Assembly: GCF_944385615.1 (NCBI RefSeq)
Contig: NZ_CALWXV010000014.1
Coordinates: 1-50,264 of the forward strand
Origin: an uncultured Flavonifractor sp.
GTDB lineage: Bacteria > Bacillota > Clostridia > Oscillospirales > Oscillospiraceae
Length of the DNA stretch: 50,264 nt
Direction of reading: 5' to 3'
The position numbers were made by a program, and so were the translations under genes. The notes under the pieces were generated by a model, which ran no database searches, was not told where the DNA came from, and saw nothing but the letters and a program-made list of their open reading frames with translations. Below are positions 31,696-39,078 of the stretch, piece by piece; position 1 is the first letter of the stretch, and the number at the start of each line of letters is the position of its first letter.

Positions 31696-31885
31696 TTTTG
31701 ATTGGAATAACTACATAGAGAATATGAGCGATTTTGATTATTTTGAAACCGGACAAGCGGTGATTGATTTTGAATGTTTTAAATGTATGAAGGATCGCAA
31801 GCAAAGAGCTTTTAAGTGCTTAGACCAGCTATCCCCTCCCCTCTCAAAAAACGATTCATCTCGTAAAATGCAAGAAATATTTCAT

Positions 31886-31948
31886 GCAAAAAAAAGAACA
31901 AGCCCTACTTCTCAAAGAAGTTGTTCTTTTGAGTAGCGGAGCTTGTTC
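31886..31948 (-). terminator. Terminator after the SCIFF maturase gene
   Basis: On the minus strand GAACAAGC (31948-31941) pairs with GCTTGTTC (31903-31896), enclosing a second small hairpin (ACTTC/GAAGT), and is followed by a nine-T run. Confidence 0.75.
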
Positions 31949-32002
31949 GAGTGCTAGTTGGTGATGCCAATTTGTAATATCACAAATTGTATATCTTGCT
32001 GT

Positions 32003-33382
32003 TTAATCTGCCATACCGGCGTCAATGGCCTTAAGAGCAATGGCACATTCAAGCCGCTTGCGTTCCAATTCACAGCCTACCTTATGAGGATGCTTGATAT
32101 CGCCGCCTACGAGCAAATTGGAGGCCGAGCAGCCGCCGGAGCAATAGAAACGGGCCCAGCAGTGGGCACACTCTTCCCTGGTATATACATTGAGACCGGC
32201 AAACTGGCTGGACAGGTTGCTGTCGAAGCTGTTGTCTTTTACGCTGCCCAGCTTGTAAGCCTCATTGCCCACAAACTGGTGGCAGGGATAAATATCGCCA
32301 TCAGGTGTGACTGCCACATATTCACAACCAGCGCCGCATCCCCGCAGCCGCTTAATGACGCAGGGACCTTGGGACAGGTCCACATTAAAGTGGAAGAAGT
32401 TTGTTTCCCGGTGGTCCTTCAGATACTCCGCCAGGCGCTCGTATTCCGCTTTCAGCTCAGGCAGGTCGGCTTCCTGGAGAGCATAGGGATCGTCCTCCTT
32501 CCCTACCACCGGCTCCACCGACACATTTTTGCCGATAGAAGCCAGCTCCTTTACATCTTCAGCGAAATCCTTGTGGAACCGGGTAAAGGTGCCGCGCAGA
32601 TAGTAGTCCTTGGTGCCACGGCCAGCGATGAGCTTTTGAAACTTGGGCACAATCACATCATAGGAGCCCTTGCCGTTGATGGTAGGCCGCAAATCGTCAT
32701 TGACTTCCTTCCGACCATCCAGAGAGAGTACCGCATTGGACATCTCACGATTGATGTACTCAATATTCTCATCATCCAGCAGCACGCCGTTGGTGGTGAT
32801 GGTAAAGCGGAAACACTTGTTATGCTCCTTTTCGATGGAACGGGCGTATTCCACGGTGGCCTTCACAGTGTCCATGGCCATCAAGGGCTCACCCCCAAAG
32901 AAGTCCACCTCAATGTTGCGGCGGTTGCCAGACTTGGCGATGACAAAGTCAATGGCCTGCTTGGCGGTTTCAATGTCCATGGTCATCCGCTTACCGGTGC
33001 CAAAGTCGCCGGTGGAGGCAAAGCAGTATTTACACCGCAGATTGCAGTCATGGGATACATGGAGGCAAAGGGCTTTTACCAGGGCCTGCTGCTGCATGGA
33101 AGCAGCTTTGTCCCGGTCAATATAGTCGTCCTGTTCAAAAAGCAGGCCTTCTTTTTTCAGTTCCCGCAGTTCTTCCCAGATCTCGGCCAAAGCGGCTGGG
33201 TCATACTGGGGCAGCGCGGCAATCAGCTCCTCCGGTAACTCGCCCTGAAGGCTCTCCCCATCTTCTTCCCTCTTTGCCAAGGCGGTGAGTAGGTCATAGG
33301 TCAGCTCGTCCAGCACATGAACAGCGCCGCTGTTGACATCCACGGCGATGCGCACGCCGAGACACTGAAAGGTATGTACCAT
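32003..33382 (-). CDS. scfB: Thioether cross-link-forming SCIFF peptide maturase (radical SAM/SPASM)
   Basis: 459 residues. An N-terminal region resembling a RiPP recognition domain (about 1-90) precedes the radical SAM motif CNLRCKYC (Cys113, 117, 120) and FFGGEPL, then a SPASM domain rich in Cys (CVIKRLRGCGAGCEY, YPCHQFVG, CAHCWARFYCSGGC) binding auxiliary FeS clusters. The family installs Cys-to-Thr thioether links in the SCIFF peptide, encoded directly upstream here. The precursor, maturase and yajC neighbourhood is the known conserved arrangement in clostridia. A terminator-like hairpin separates peptide and maturase genes. Confidence 0.95.
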   Translation of the reverse strand: MVHTFQCLGVRIAVDVNSGAVHVLDELTYDLLTALAKREEDGESLQGELPEELIAALPQYDPAALAEIWEELRELKKEGLLFEQDDYIDRDKAASMQQQALVKALCLHVSHDCNLRCKYCFASTGDFGTGKRMTMDIETAKQAIDFVIAKSGNRRNIEVDFFGGEPLMAMDTVKATVEYARSIEKEHNKCFRFTITTNGVLLDDENIEYINREMSNAVLSLDGRKEVNDDLRPTINGKGSYDVIVPKFQKLIAGRGTKDYYLRGTFTRFHKDFAEDVKELASIGKNVSVEPVVGKEDDPYALQEADLPELKAEYERLAEYLKDHRETNFFHFNVDLSQGPCVIKRLRGCGAGCEYVAVTPDGDIYPCHQFVGNEAYKLGSVKDNSFDSNLSSQFAGLNVYTREECAHCWARFYCSGGCSASNLLVGGDIKHPHKVGCELERKRLECAIALKAIDAGMAD

Positions 33383-33413
33383 AAATTTCGATTCCTTCCT
33401 CAGAGCATGGAAA

Positions 33414-33435
33414 AGGGTGGGTTTGCACCCACCCT
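33414..33435 (-). terminator. Hairpin between SCIFF peptide and maturase genes
   Basis: AGGGTGGGT and ACCCACCCT (9-bp stem, 4-nt loop), followed on the minus strand by TTTTCC. It probably attenuates transcription so that the peptide is made in excess over the enzyme. Confidence 0.7.
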
Positions 33436-33449
33436 TGCCCTGTTGTTTG

Positions 33450-33590
33450 TTAGCGGTTCTCGCACTTCTGATTGGCCACAGTGCAAGAGGTCTTACAGGC
33501 GGACTGGCAGGAGGTCTGGCACTCGCCGCAACCGCCGTGGGCGGCGCTCTTCTTCAAAGTCGCGCCGTTGAGCGTCTTAATATGCTTCAT
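33450..33590 (-). CDS. scfA: SCIFF peptide (six cysteines in forty-five), RiPP precursor
   Basis: 46 residues, starting MKHIKTLNGATLKKS and carrying six Cys in the core: CGECQTSCQSACKTSC, then VANQKC. This is the near-invariant SCIFF precursor of clostridia. The maturase links Cys and Thr side chains; the function of the mature peptide is not established. A GGGAGGG Shine-Dalgarno lies 10 bases upstream. Compared with what I recall as typical, GAT replaces residues 9-11 and AAH residues 16-18, while the Cys-rich core is unchanged. Confidence 0.97.
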   Translation of the reverse strand: MKHIKTLNGATLKKSAAHGGCGECQTSCQSACKTSCTVANQKCENR

Positions 33591-33649
33591 TCTGATTTTC
33601 CCTCCCAAATAGAAACTTTAAGACATTATACCATAGCGTCCGGTTAATT

Positions 33650-34075
33650 TCAACGCTTTCTGTGTTTTTTCCGTTTGGTTCCGCCGGAGCCGCTGCCGAT
33701 CAGCCCGGCGGCTGCCCCGCCGCAGAGGGAGCCGCAGAGCAGACCGATGCCCCCAGCCTCCAAAGATACATCCCGGAAGCACAGAGCACCCAAGGTGAGC
33801 ACCAGCAGAAAGAGCACTACCCCGGTAAGCAATCCCGCGGCCAGTCCCCCGCCGCAGCGACGCACTGTCAGCAGTCCACCGCAGAAGCCTCCCAGTACAC
33901 AGCCCACAATGGTGATCTGATAGGTAAGCTCCATGCTCAGCAGTCCGCCAGAGATAGCCGCCGATGCGCCCAGCAGGAACAGCAGGCATACACCCAGGGC
34001 CAGCAGTCCTCCCAGCAGGATGCCCAGTGCACAGCGGAGCAGCTTCGCCCCCTGGTCTTCCTCCTTTTTTCGCAT
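33650..34075 (-). CDS. TIGR04086 family membrane protein
   Basis: 141 residues with four hydrophobic segments (about 12-38, 47-67, 74-98, 104-126) and a strongly basic tail KRKKHRKR. It matches the TIGR04086 membrane protein family, which is found next to yajC and the SCIFF gene across clostridia. The function is unknown; membership in the cluster suggests a link to SCIFF export or Sec translocation, an inference. ATG 34075 has GGGAGGG 7 bases before it, and that sequence can be hidden in a hairpin. Confidence 0.85.
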   Translation of the reverse strand: MRKKEEDQGAKLLRCALGILLGGLLALGVCLLFLLGASAAISGGLLSMELTYQITIVGCVLGGFCGGLLTVRRCGGGLAAGLLTGVVLFLLVLTLGALCFRDVSLEAGGIGLLCGSLCGGAAAGLIGSGSGGTKRKKHRKR

Positions 34076-34082
34076 AAAAATA

Positions 34083-34126
34083 CCCTCCCTTGCCACAGGT
34101 TCCTGATGAAACCTATGCCGGGAGGG
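34083..34126 (-). promoter_or_regulatory. Hairpin masking the Shine-Dalgarno of the TIGR04086 gene
   Basis: On the minus strand CCCTCCC (34126-34120) is complementary to the GGGAGGG ribosome binding site (34089-34083), with an inner stem AGGTT/AACCT. It doubles as a terminator-like structure after yajC because TATTTTT follows. Confidence 0.6.
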
Positions 34127-34135
34127 CATTTTATA

Positions 34136-34504
34136 TTACTTCTTGTCCTTAGCGTCCTTGGTCTCGCCGGGGCCTTCCTCTGTGGTCTGGGTGCCGCGGG
34201 TGGACACAGCCCACTTGGTGAACTCCATGCGCACACGGTCGGAGCTGGTCTCGATCACGATGGTGTTCTCCTTCACTGCGCAGATGGTACCTACAATACC
34301 GCCGATGGTGGTGATCTGATCGCCTACGGCCAATTCAGAACGCATCTTGGCAGCGGCTTTCTTTTTCTTGTTCTCCGGCCGGATCAGCAGGAAATAAAAC
34401 ACCGCCACAAGAAGCACGATCGGAATAAGCATTCCCATAAGACTACTTGTCGTGTCGACACTGGTGGTGCTGGACAACATCGCGTTGGCAACCTGTGCTG
34501 TCAA
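34136..34504 (-). CDS. yajC: Preprotein translocase subunit YajC
   Basis: 122 residues: a hydrophobic segment SLMGMLIPIVLLVAVFYFLLIRPENKKK (about 21-47), then a compact beta domain with VGDQITTIGGIVGTI, typical of YajC, and a charged tail. It is an accessory of SecDF in the membrane. The start is TTG at 34504, with GGAGG 8 bases upstream and no better in-frame codon near. secD/secF, which often follow, are absent. Confidence 0.93.
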   Translation of the reverse strand: MTAQVANAMLSSTTSVDTTSSLMGMLIPIVLLVAVFYFLLIRPENKKKKAAAKMRSELAVGDQITTIGGIVGTICAVKENTIVIETSSDRVRMEFTKWAVSTRGTQTTEEGPGETKDAKDKK

Positions 34505-34551
34505 TACAATCCCCTCCGATTTTAGCTTTGACGATTCGTCATCAGTGGAAC

Positions 34552-34580
34552 ATTATAAAACGAAATGCAGGTTTTGACAA
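34552..34580 (-). promoter_or_regulatory. Probable sigma-A promoter of yajC-scfB
   Basis: Minus strand TTGTCA (34580-34575), 17-bp spacer, TATAAT (34557-34552), about 50 bases before the TTG start. It allows the SCIFF cluster to be read independently of tgt. Confidence 0.65.
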
Positions 34581-34609
34581 GTCTTTTTCGCTATTTTTCA
34601 CAGATTGTT

Positions 34610-35740
34610 TCAAATCCTGCCAGCCAGTTTTTCTGAGTATTCCGCCCGGAACGCGGCAAACTGCCCTTTGTCCAAGGCATCTCGGATACACTGGGCCAGC
34701 TTATTGTAAAAATAGAGGTTGTGCATGACTGCCAGGCGCATGGCCAGCATCTCCTCGGCCACAAACAGATGGCGCAGATAGGCCCGGGAAAAGTTCCGGC
34801 ACACCGGACAGTCGCACTGGGGGTCAATGGGCCGCTCATCTGTCTTATACTTCTCATTGCGGATGTTCATGGCTCCCGACCAGGTGAACAGCTTGGCGTG
34901 GCGGGCGTTGCGGGCGGGCATAACACAGTCGAAGAAATCCACCCCACGGGCTACCCCCTCGATGATGTTGGAGGGAGTGCCCACTCCCATGAGATACCGT
35001 GGCTTATCTTGTGGCATATATGGCTCCACCGCGTCGATGATGTCATACATCACTTGGGTGGGCTCCCCTACCGCCAGACCACCAATGGCATAGCCCTCAC
35101 AGTCGATTTTAGACGTCTCCTTCATGTGCCAGATCCGCAGATCGGGAAAAGTAGCGCCCTGGTTGATGCCAAAGAGCATCTGATGGGGATTCACTGTGTC
35201 GGGCAGGCTGTTGAGCCGGTCGTGCTCCACCTTGCATCGCTGAAGCCACCGCAGGGTGCGCTCGCAAGAAGCCTTGGCGTATTCATAGGTGGCGGGGTTT
35301 TCTACACATTCATCAAAAGCCATGGCGATGTCGCTGCCCAGATTGGACTGGATCTGCATAGACTCCTCAGGCCCCATGAAAATCCGCCTGCCGTCGATGT
35401 GAGAGGCAAAGGTGACCCCCTCCTCCTTGATCTTCCGCAGACCGGACAGTGAAAACACCTGAAACCCGCCGGAATCGGTGAGAATGGGCCCGTCCCACCG
35501 CATAAATTTGTGGAGTCCACCCATCTGGCGCACCACTTGGTCGCCGGGGCGGAGATGGAGGTGGTAGGTGTTGGACAGTTCCACCTGGCATCCAATATCC
35601 TTCAGATCAAAGGCGGACAGGGCTCCCTTGATGGCACCCTGGGTACCTACATTCATAAAAACCGGCGTCTGTACGGTGCCATGGGCGCAGGTAAAGACGC
35701 CCCGGCGGGCCTTGCCCTCGGTCTTGATTACTTCAAACAC
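34610..35740 (-). CDS. tgt: Queuine/preQ1 tRNA-guanine transglycosylase
   Basis: 376 residues, canonical Tgt. GPILTDSGGFQVFSL holds the general Asp, GVDFFDCVMPARNARH the nucleophilic Asp, and CDCPVC with a later His binds zinc. It exchanges G34 of GUN-anticodon tRNAs for preQ1, which QueA (also in this window) converts to epoxyqueuosine. In many bacteria queA-tgt-yajC are contiguous; here queA is 5 kb away beside spoIID. Confidence 0.96.
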   Translation of the reverse strand: MFEVIKTEGKARRGVFTCAHGTVQTPVFMNVGTQGAIKGALSAFDLKDIGCQVELSNTYHLHLRPGDQVVRQMGGLHKFMRWDGPILTDSGGFQVFSLSGLRKIKEEGVTFASHIDGRRIFMGPEESMQIQSNLGSDIAMAFDECVENPATYEYAKASCERTLRWLQRCKVEHDRLNSLPDTVNPHQMLFGINQGATFPDLRIWHMKETSKIDCEGYAIGGLAVGEPTQVMYDIIDAVEPYMPQDKPRYLMGVGTPSNIIEGVARGVDFFDCVMPARNARHAKLFTWSGAMNIRNEKYKTDERPIDPQCDCPVCRNFSRAYLRHLFVAEEMLAMRLAVMHNLYFYNKLAQCIRDALDKGQFAAFRAEYSEKLAGRI

Positions 35741-35772
35741 AGTAAAACTCCTTTATCTTGCAAGTGTCTTTT

Positions 35773-35801
35773 ATCATACCAGAACTGCGGACAAAGCACA
35801 A
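35773..35801 (-). promoter_or_regulatory. Candidate sigma-A promoter of tgt
   Basis: Minus strand TTGTGC (35801-35796), 17-bp spacer, TATGAT (35778-35773). The tgt ATG has AAGGAG upstream. Confidence 0.5.
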
Positions 35802-35821
35802 GGGACAGCCGCCTGCTCCGC

Positions 35822-35857
35822 GAAAAAACGGACCGTCTCACTGAGACGATCCGTTTT
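35822..35857 (-). terminator. Terminator after the ccdA/tlpA fusion gene
   Basis: AAAACGGA/TCCGTTTT plus an inner CGTCT/AGACG stem, followed on the minus strand by a T run. It lies 3 bases beyond the stop codon. Confidence 0.8.
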
Positions 35858-35859
35858 GG

Positions 35860-37146
35860 TTATGATACACTGTCCATCGTTTGTTTGACCACTGACTCCA
35901 TGATATCCCCCGTCATAGCTCCCGGTACATAGCCATACACGTTGCCATTGGCGTCGATCATAAAGGTGGTGGGGAAAGCGGAAATGCCGTAGTAGGCAAA
36001 TACCTCGCCTGTGGTATCCATCACCACGGGGAAGGTATAGCCATGGTCTGAAAGAAATTGCTCTACCTCTTCCTGGGATATATCCTGGTTCATAGGGTTA
36101 GTGTCGGTTTTGGGGTTGGCAACCCCAAGTACCACCAGATCCTCCCCATTTTCTCCATAGGCCTCATACAGTTTTTGAATGTCGGGCATTTCGCTCTGAC
36201 AGGGGCCGCACCAAGTGGCCCAGAAGTTGAGAAATACTGTCTTGCCCTTGTAGTCGGACAGGGTATGGGTATTGCCATACTGGTCGGTGAGGGTAAAGTC
36301 AGGGGCTTCCACCGTTGGGTTCTGGCTGGGAGAGGGCTGGGCGCTTTCCGTGACATCAGGGGTTGGGGATGCTGTTTGTGTACTTTGGTCTGGAGTCTCC
36401 GTGGCGGCTCCCCCTCCTACCACGGATAGGTAGCTGGTAATGCCGTTCATAAAGCCAGTGAGCGTCATGATACCCATGAGCACCAGCAGAGCTGCCCCCA
36501 CTTTGCCGGTGTACCGGACCACCTTCTGGTGTTTCTTGAAGAAGTTCAGCACCGTGCCGGTAAAGATGCCCACCGCCAGAAAGGGAATGACAAATCCAGC
36601 GGTATAGACGGCGATGAGCAGAAAGCCCTTGCCTGCGCTGGCGGCGGAAGAGGCCATCAGCAGTACGCTGCCAAGGGTGGGTCCTACACAGGGGGTCCAG
36701 GCAAAGCTGAAGGTGAAGCCAAGAACCAGGGCCACCAAGGGGTTCATGGCCCATTTGTCCAGCCGAAAGGGCAGCCGGTGCTCCTGCTCCAAAACTGACG
36801 CCTTCCCTAAAAATCCGAACTGATATATGCCGAAGAGGATCATGATGATACCGCTGATCCGGGCAAACCAGGTCTGATTGCCGCTGAAGAAGCGGCCGGC
36901 AGCTGTAAAGCCTAATCCCAGTATAAAGAAGGCAAAGCTGATTCCCACCACAAAGAACAGCGTGTTGATCAGCACCTTGCCTCGGGGGTAGCGGATGGCA
37001 CCGTTCTCGTCCACTACCCGGGCGCCCCCAGCCAGATAGCCTACATACAGAGGTACCAGGGGGAGCACACAGGGAGAGAAAAAGCTGAGCAGACCTTGGA
37101 TAAAGACGGTGAGTACCGGCACGCCGGTCTCCAGCTGCAGATTCAT
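35860..37146 (-). CDS. CcdA/DsbD-like transmembrane protein fused to a TlpA-type thioredoxin
   Basis: 428 residues. Residues 1-240 form a six-helix CcdA domain with the paired redox cysteines in SPCVLP (Cys26) and TPCVGP (Cys153). A Thr/Ser/Pro-rich linker (about 245-280) leads to an extracytoplasmic TlpA/ResA-like domain with FWATWCGPC (Cys313, Cys316). Electrons pass from cytosolic thioredoxin through CcdA to the outer thioredoxin, which reduces exported disulfides. Its operon supplies thioredoxin and thioredoxin reductase, which fits this flow. It overlaps rrf2 as ATGA. Confidence 0.92.
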   Translation of the reverse strand: MNLQLETGVPVLTVFIQGLLSFFSPCVLPLVPLYVGYLAGGARVVDENGAIRYPRGKVLINTLFFVVGISFAFFILGLGFTAAGRFFSGNQTWFARISGIIMILFGIYQFGFLGKASVLEQEHRLPFRLDKWAMNPLVALVLGFTFSFAWTPCVGPTLGSVLLMASSAASAGKGFLLIAVYTAGFVIPFLAVGIFTGTVLNFFKKHQKVVRYTGKVGAALLVLMGIMTLTGFMNGITSYLSVVGGGAATETPDQSTQTASPTPDVTESAQPSPSQNPTVEAPDFTLTDQYGNTHTLSDYKGKTVFLNFWATWCGPCQSEMPDIQKLYEAYGENGEDLVVLGVANPKTDTNPMNQDISQEEVEQFLSDHGYTFPVVMDTTGEVFAYYGISAFPTTFMIDANGNVYGYVPGAMTGDIMESVVKQTMDSVS

Positions 37147-37577
37147 AGGGACTCTCCTTTTTGTGTGGATTTCAGCTGGCGTTCCAGGTCAATAAGCCGG
37201 ACCTGAGCCAGCTTGGCCCGGCAGCCTTGGTCCAGATCGTCAAAAAGGTGATCCATCACACCGGCCATACCAGAGGCCACCATACAGCCGCAGTCTACCC
37301 CACCGCCACTGTGCCAGGCGGGCTCCACAAATCGTACCGCCAGCGCATCAGCCACTACATCCAAAGTCAGTTCCGCAGGGTCAACAGTGATCTGATAGCC
37401 TCCCTCGGTCCCGGTCCGGGTGGTTACCAGCCCCGCCTTTTTCAGCTTGGCCATTACCTTGCGGACCCGGGCCGGGTTGGTGCAGATGTTGGAAGCGAGC
37501 TCCTCGCTGGATAGCATACACCCCCGTTTGTCCAGATAGATCAGGGCGTGGACCGCCACACAGAACAGGCCATTCAT
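37143..37577 (-). CDS. Rrf2 family transcriptional regulator
   Basis: 144 residues: winged helix with ICTNPARVRKVMAKLKKAGLV (described in part, about 31-51) and TRTGTEGGYQI wing, then a dimerisation helix. Cysteines at 96, 98 and 119 lie where Rrf2 proteins such as IscR and NsrR bind an FeS cluster, but the spacing differs from IscR. It sits inside the thiol-redox operon between trxB and ccdA/tlpA, so it probably regulates that operon and itself. Confidence 0.88.
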   Translation of the reverse strand: MNGLFCVAVHALIYLDKRGCMLSSEELASNICTNPARVRKVMAKLKKAGLVTTRTGTEGGYQITVDPAELTLDVVADALAVRFVEPAWHSGGGVDCGCMVASGMAGVMDHLFDDLDQGCRAKLAQVRLIDLERQLKSTQKGESL

Positions 37578-37593
37578 GAAAGGTGATTCTCCT

Positions 37594-38511
37594 TTACACT
37601 TGTTTCAGCAGGTACTCTTCCGCCCAGTGGGCAGCGTTTGCTCCGTCAGCGGCGGCGGTGATGACCTGCCGCAGAGCCTTGGTACGCACATCCCCGGCAG
37701 CAAAGACTCCGGGTACGTTGGTACGACAGCTCTCATCAGCTATCAAGTATCCAGCCTTGTCGGTTGTGACCTGCCCAGTGAAGAGTGCGGTATCTGGCAC
37801 ACGACCCACCGCCACAAAGAGGCCATCACAGGCCAGCTCTGTTTTTGCTCCGGTCACCACATTCTCCAGTTCTATTCCTGTCAGGCGCTTCTCCTTGCGT
37901 AATGCTGTAACACGGCTGTTCCAGAGGATCTCCACCCCAGCCTCCTCTAAAGCCTTGTGATATACCGCCGATGCCCGCAGACTGTCCCGCCGGTGGATCA
38001 GGTATACCTTTTTGCAGAGTTTGGACAGGTAGAGGGCATCCTCCACAGCGGTGTTGCCGCCGCCGTTGACCGCCACCACCTTGCCCCGATAACCCATGCC
38101 GTCACAGGCGGCGCAGTAGGCGACACCTCTCCCCCGCAGTTCACTCTCTCCGGGGAGGCCCAGCTCCCGGGGGTAGGCCCCGGTGGCCAGAATCACCACG
38201 TCGGCGGTGAGATCGCCCTCGCTGGTGTGGAGCACCTTGGGAACGGCGGTCAAGTTTGCGCCAGTCACCTCAGCATAGATGGTCTCTGCCCCGTACTTCC
38301 TGGACTGTTGCTCCATCTTCTCCCCCAGCTCAAAGCCATCCACTCCATCGGGAAATCCGGGGTAGTTGTCGATGGTGGAGGTGGTGGCCATCTGCCCACC
38401 GGGAGACAGCTTTTCCACCACCGCTGTTTTCCGGCCGCTGCGGGCGGCATAGAGGGCGGCCGTATATCCGGCGGGACCGCCGCCCACGATCAAGATCTCA
38501 TACTGTGCCAT
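37594..38511 (-). CDS. trxB: Thioredoxin reductase
   Basis: 305 residues, a low-molecular-weight NADPH-type reductase: FAD motif GGGPAGYTAALYAAR at 10-24, redox pair CAAC (Cys133, Cys136), NADPH motif GGGNTAVEDA near 150, and a C-terminal GDVRTKALRQV FAD motif. It keeps thioredoxin reduced. It follows trx by 21 bases and precedes rrf2 by 16 bases in one operon. Confidence 0.95.
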   Translation of the reverse strand: MAQYEILIVGGGPAGYTAALYAARSGRKTAVVEKLSPGGQMATTSTIDNYPGFPDGVDGFELGEKMEQQSRKYGAETIYAEVTGANLTAVPKVLHTSEGDLTADVVILATGAYPRELGLPGESELRGRGVAYCAACDGMGYRGKVVAVNGGGNTAVEDALYLSKLCKKVYLIHRRDSLRASAVYHKALEEAGVEILWNSRVTALRKEKRLTGIELENVVTGAKTELACDGLFVAVGRVPDTALFTGQVTTDKAGYLIADESCRTNVPGVFAAGDVRTKALRQVITAAADGANAAHWAEEYLLKQV

Positions 38512-38532
38512 GCCGGTTACCTCCTCTTTCTA

Positions 38533-38847
38533 TTAGAGCCCCATCCAGTCAATGATCTGGGCCTTGGAACCGGGGTTTACAATGGGCTCCCCAGCCACCC
38601 CATTCCGGAAGAAAAACAGGGTGGGGATTACCTCTACCCCAAACTGCTCCTCCAGACCGGGCTCCTCGTCAATGTTGATCTTGCCAACTACCACCTGGCC
38701 GTCAAACTGCTGGGCAATTTGATCCAGCACCGGAGCGATCCGGCGGCAGTAACCGCACCAGGGAGCCCAGAAGTCCACCAGCACCGGTTTGTCGGAATGG
38801 AGTACCAGTTCTTCAAAGTTTTCTTTTGTAATGGTAATGGGAGTCAT
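38533..38847 (-). CDS. Thioredoxin with WCGYC active site
   Basis: 104 residues, thioredoxin fold: TITKENFEELVL, VLVDFWAPWCGYC (residues 23-34), cis-Pro in VIPTLFFFRNG. The active site reads WCGYC instead of the common WCGPC; replacing Pro usually makes the disulfide more oxidising. ATG 38847 is chosen because AAAGGA is 8 bases away; the in-frame ATG at 38853 is only 2 bases from it. First gene of the redox operon and the likely substrate of the adjacent TrxB. Confidence 0.93.
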   Translation of the reverse strand: MTPITITKENFEELVLHSDKPVLVDFWAPWCGYCRRIAPVLDQIAQQFDGQVVVGKINIDEEPGLEEQFGVEVIPTLFFFRNGVAGEPIVNPGSKAQIIDWMGL

Positions 38848-38933
38848 ATCCATCGTCCTTTCTTGGTTTGATTCAGGCTGTGGGCCTGTTTTAGCATATC
38901 CTTTAAACTGTAACTTTATTTGTTGCACTTTAT

Positions 38934-38968
38934 ACTGTAACTATATCAGTTACAGTTAGCGTTGTCAA
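38934..38968 (-). promoter_or_regulatory. Promoter and operator-like repeat of the redox operon
   Basis: Minus strand TTGACA (38968-38963), 17-bp spacer, TATAGT (38945-38940). ACTGTAAC (38934-38941) and GTTACAGT (38949-38956), a perfect 8-bp inverted repeat with 7-base spacer, overlaps the -10. A third half-site ACTGTAAC lies at 38907-38914, downstream of the start of transcription. Confidence 0.75.
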
Positions 38969-39004
38969 CCCTTTTTCCTGCTTTTTTGCTGGGGCTGCTG
39001 ATGG

Positions 39005-39034
39005 ACACCTTTCAGATGGGGGCGGCATAGGCTG
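39005..39034 (+). promoter_or_regulatory. Possible sigma-K promoter of the collagen-like gene
   Basis: ACACC (39005-39009), 16-bp spacer, CATAGGCTG (39026-39034), one mismatch to CATANNNTA. Late mother-cell expression would suit a spore-surface protein. A small hairpin GTGGC-AAA-GCCAC follows at 39040-39052. Confidence 0.35.
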
Positions 39035-39078
39035 TCATGTGGCAAAGCCACAAGCTAAGCGGATCAAAGGAGTACAAT

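Noticed and set aside
31688-31936. A second small ORF (82 codons) in the AT-rich island
   Set aside because: No ribosome binding site, and its last 15 codons run through the terminator of the SCIFF maturase gene; I regard it as chance.
31958-33238. A 426-codon open frame opposite the SCIFF maturase
   Set aside because: No family features, no ribosome binding site, and it lies fully antisense to a gene with clear radical SAM motifs.
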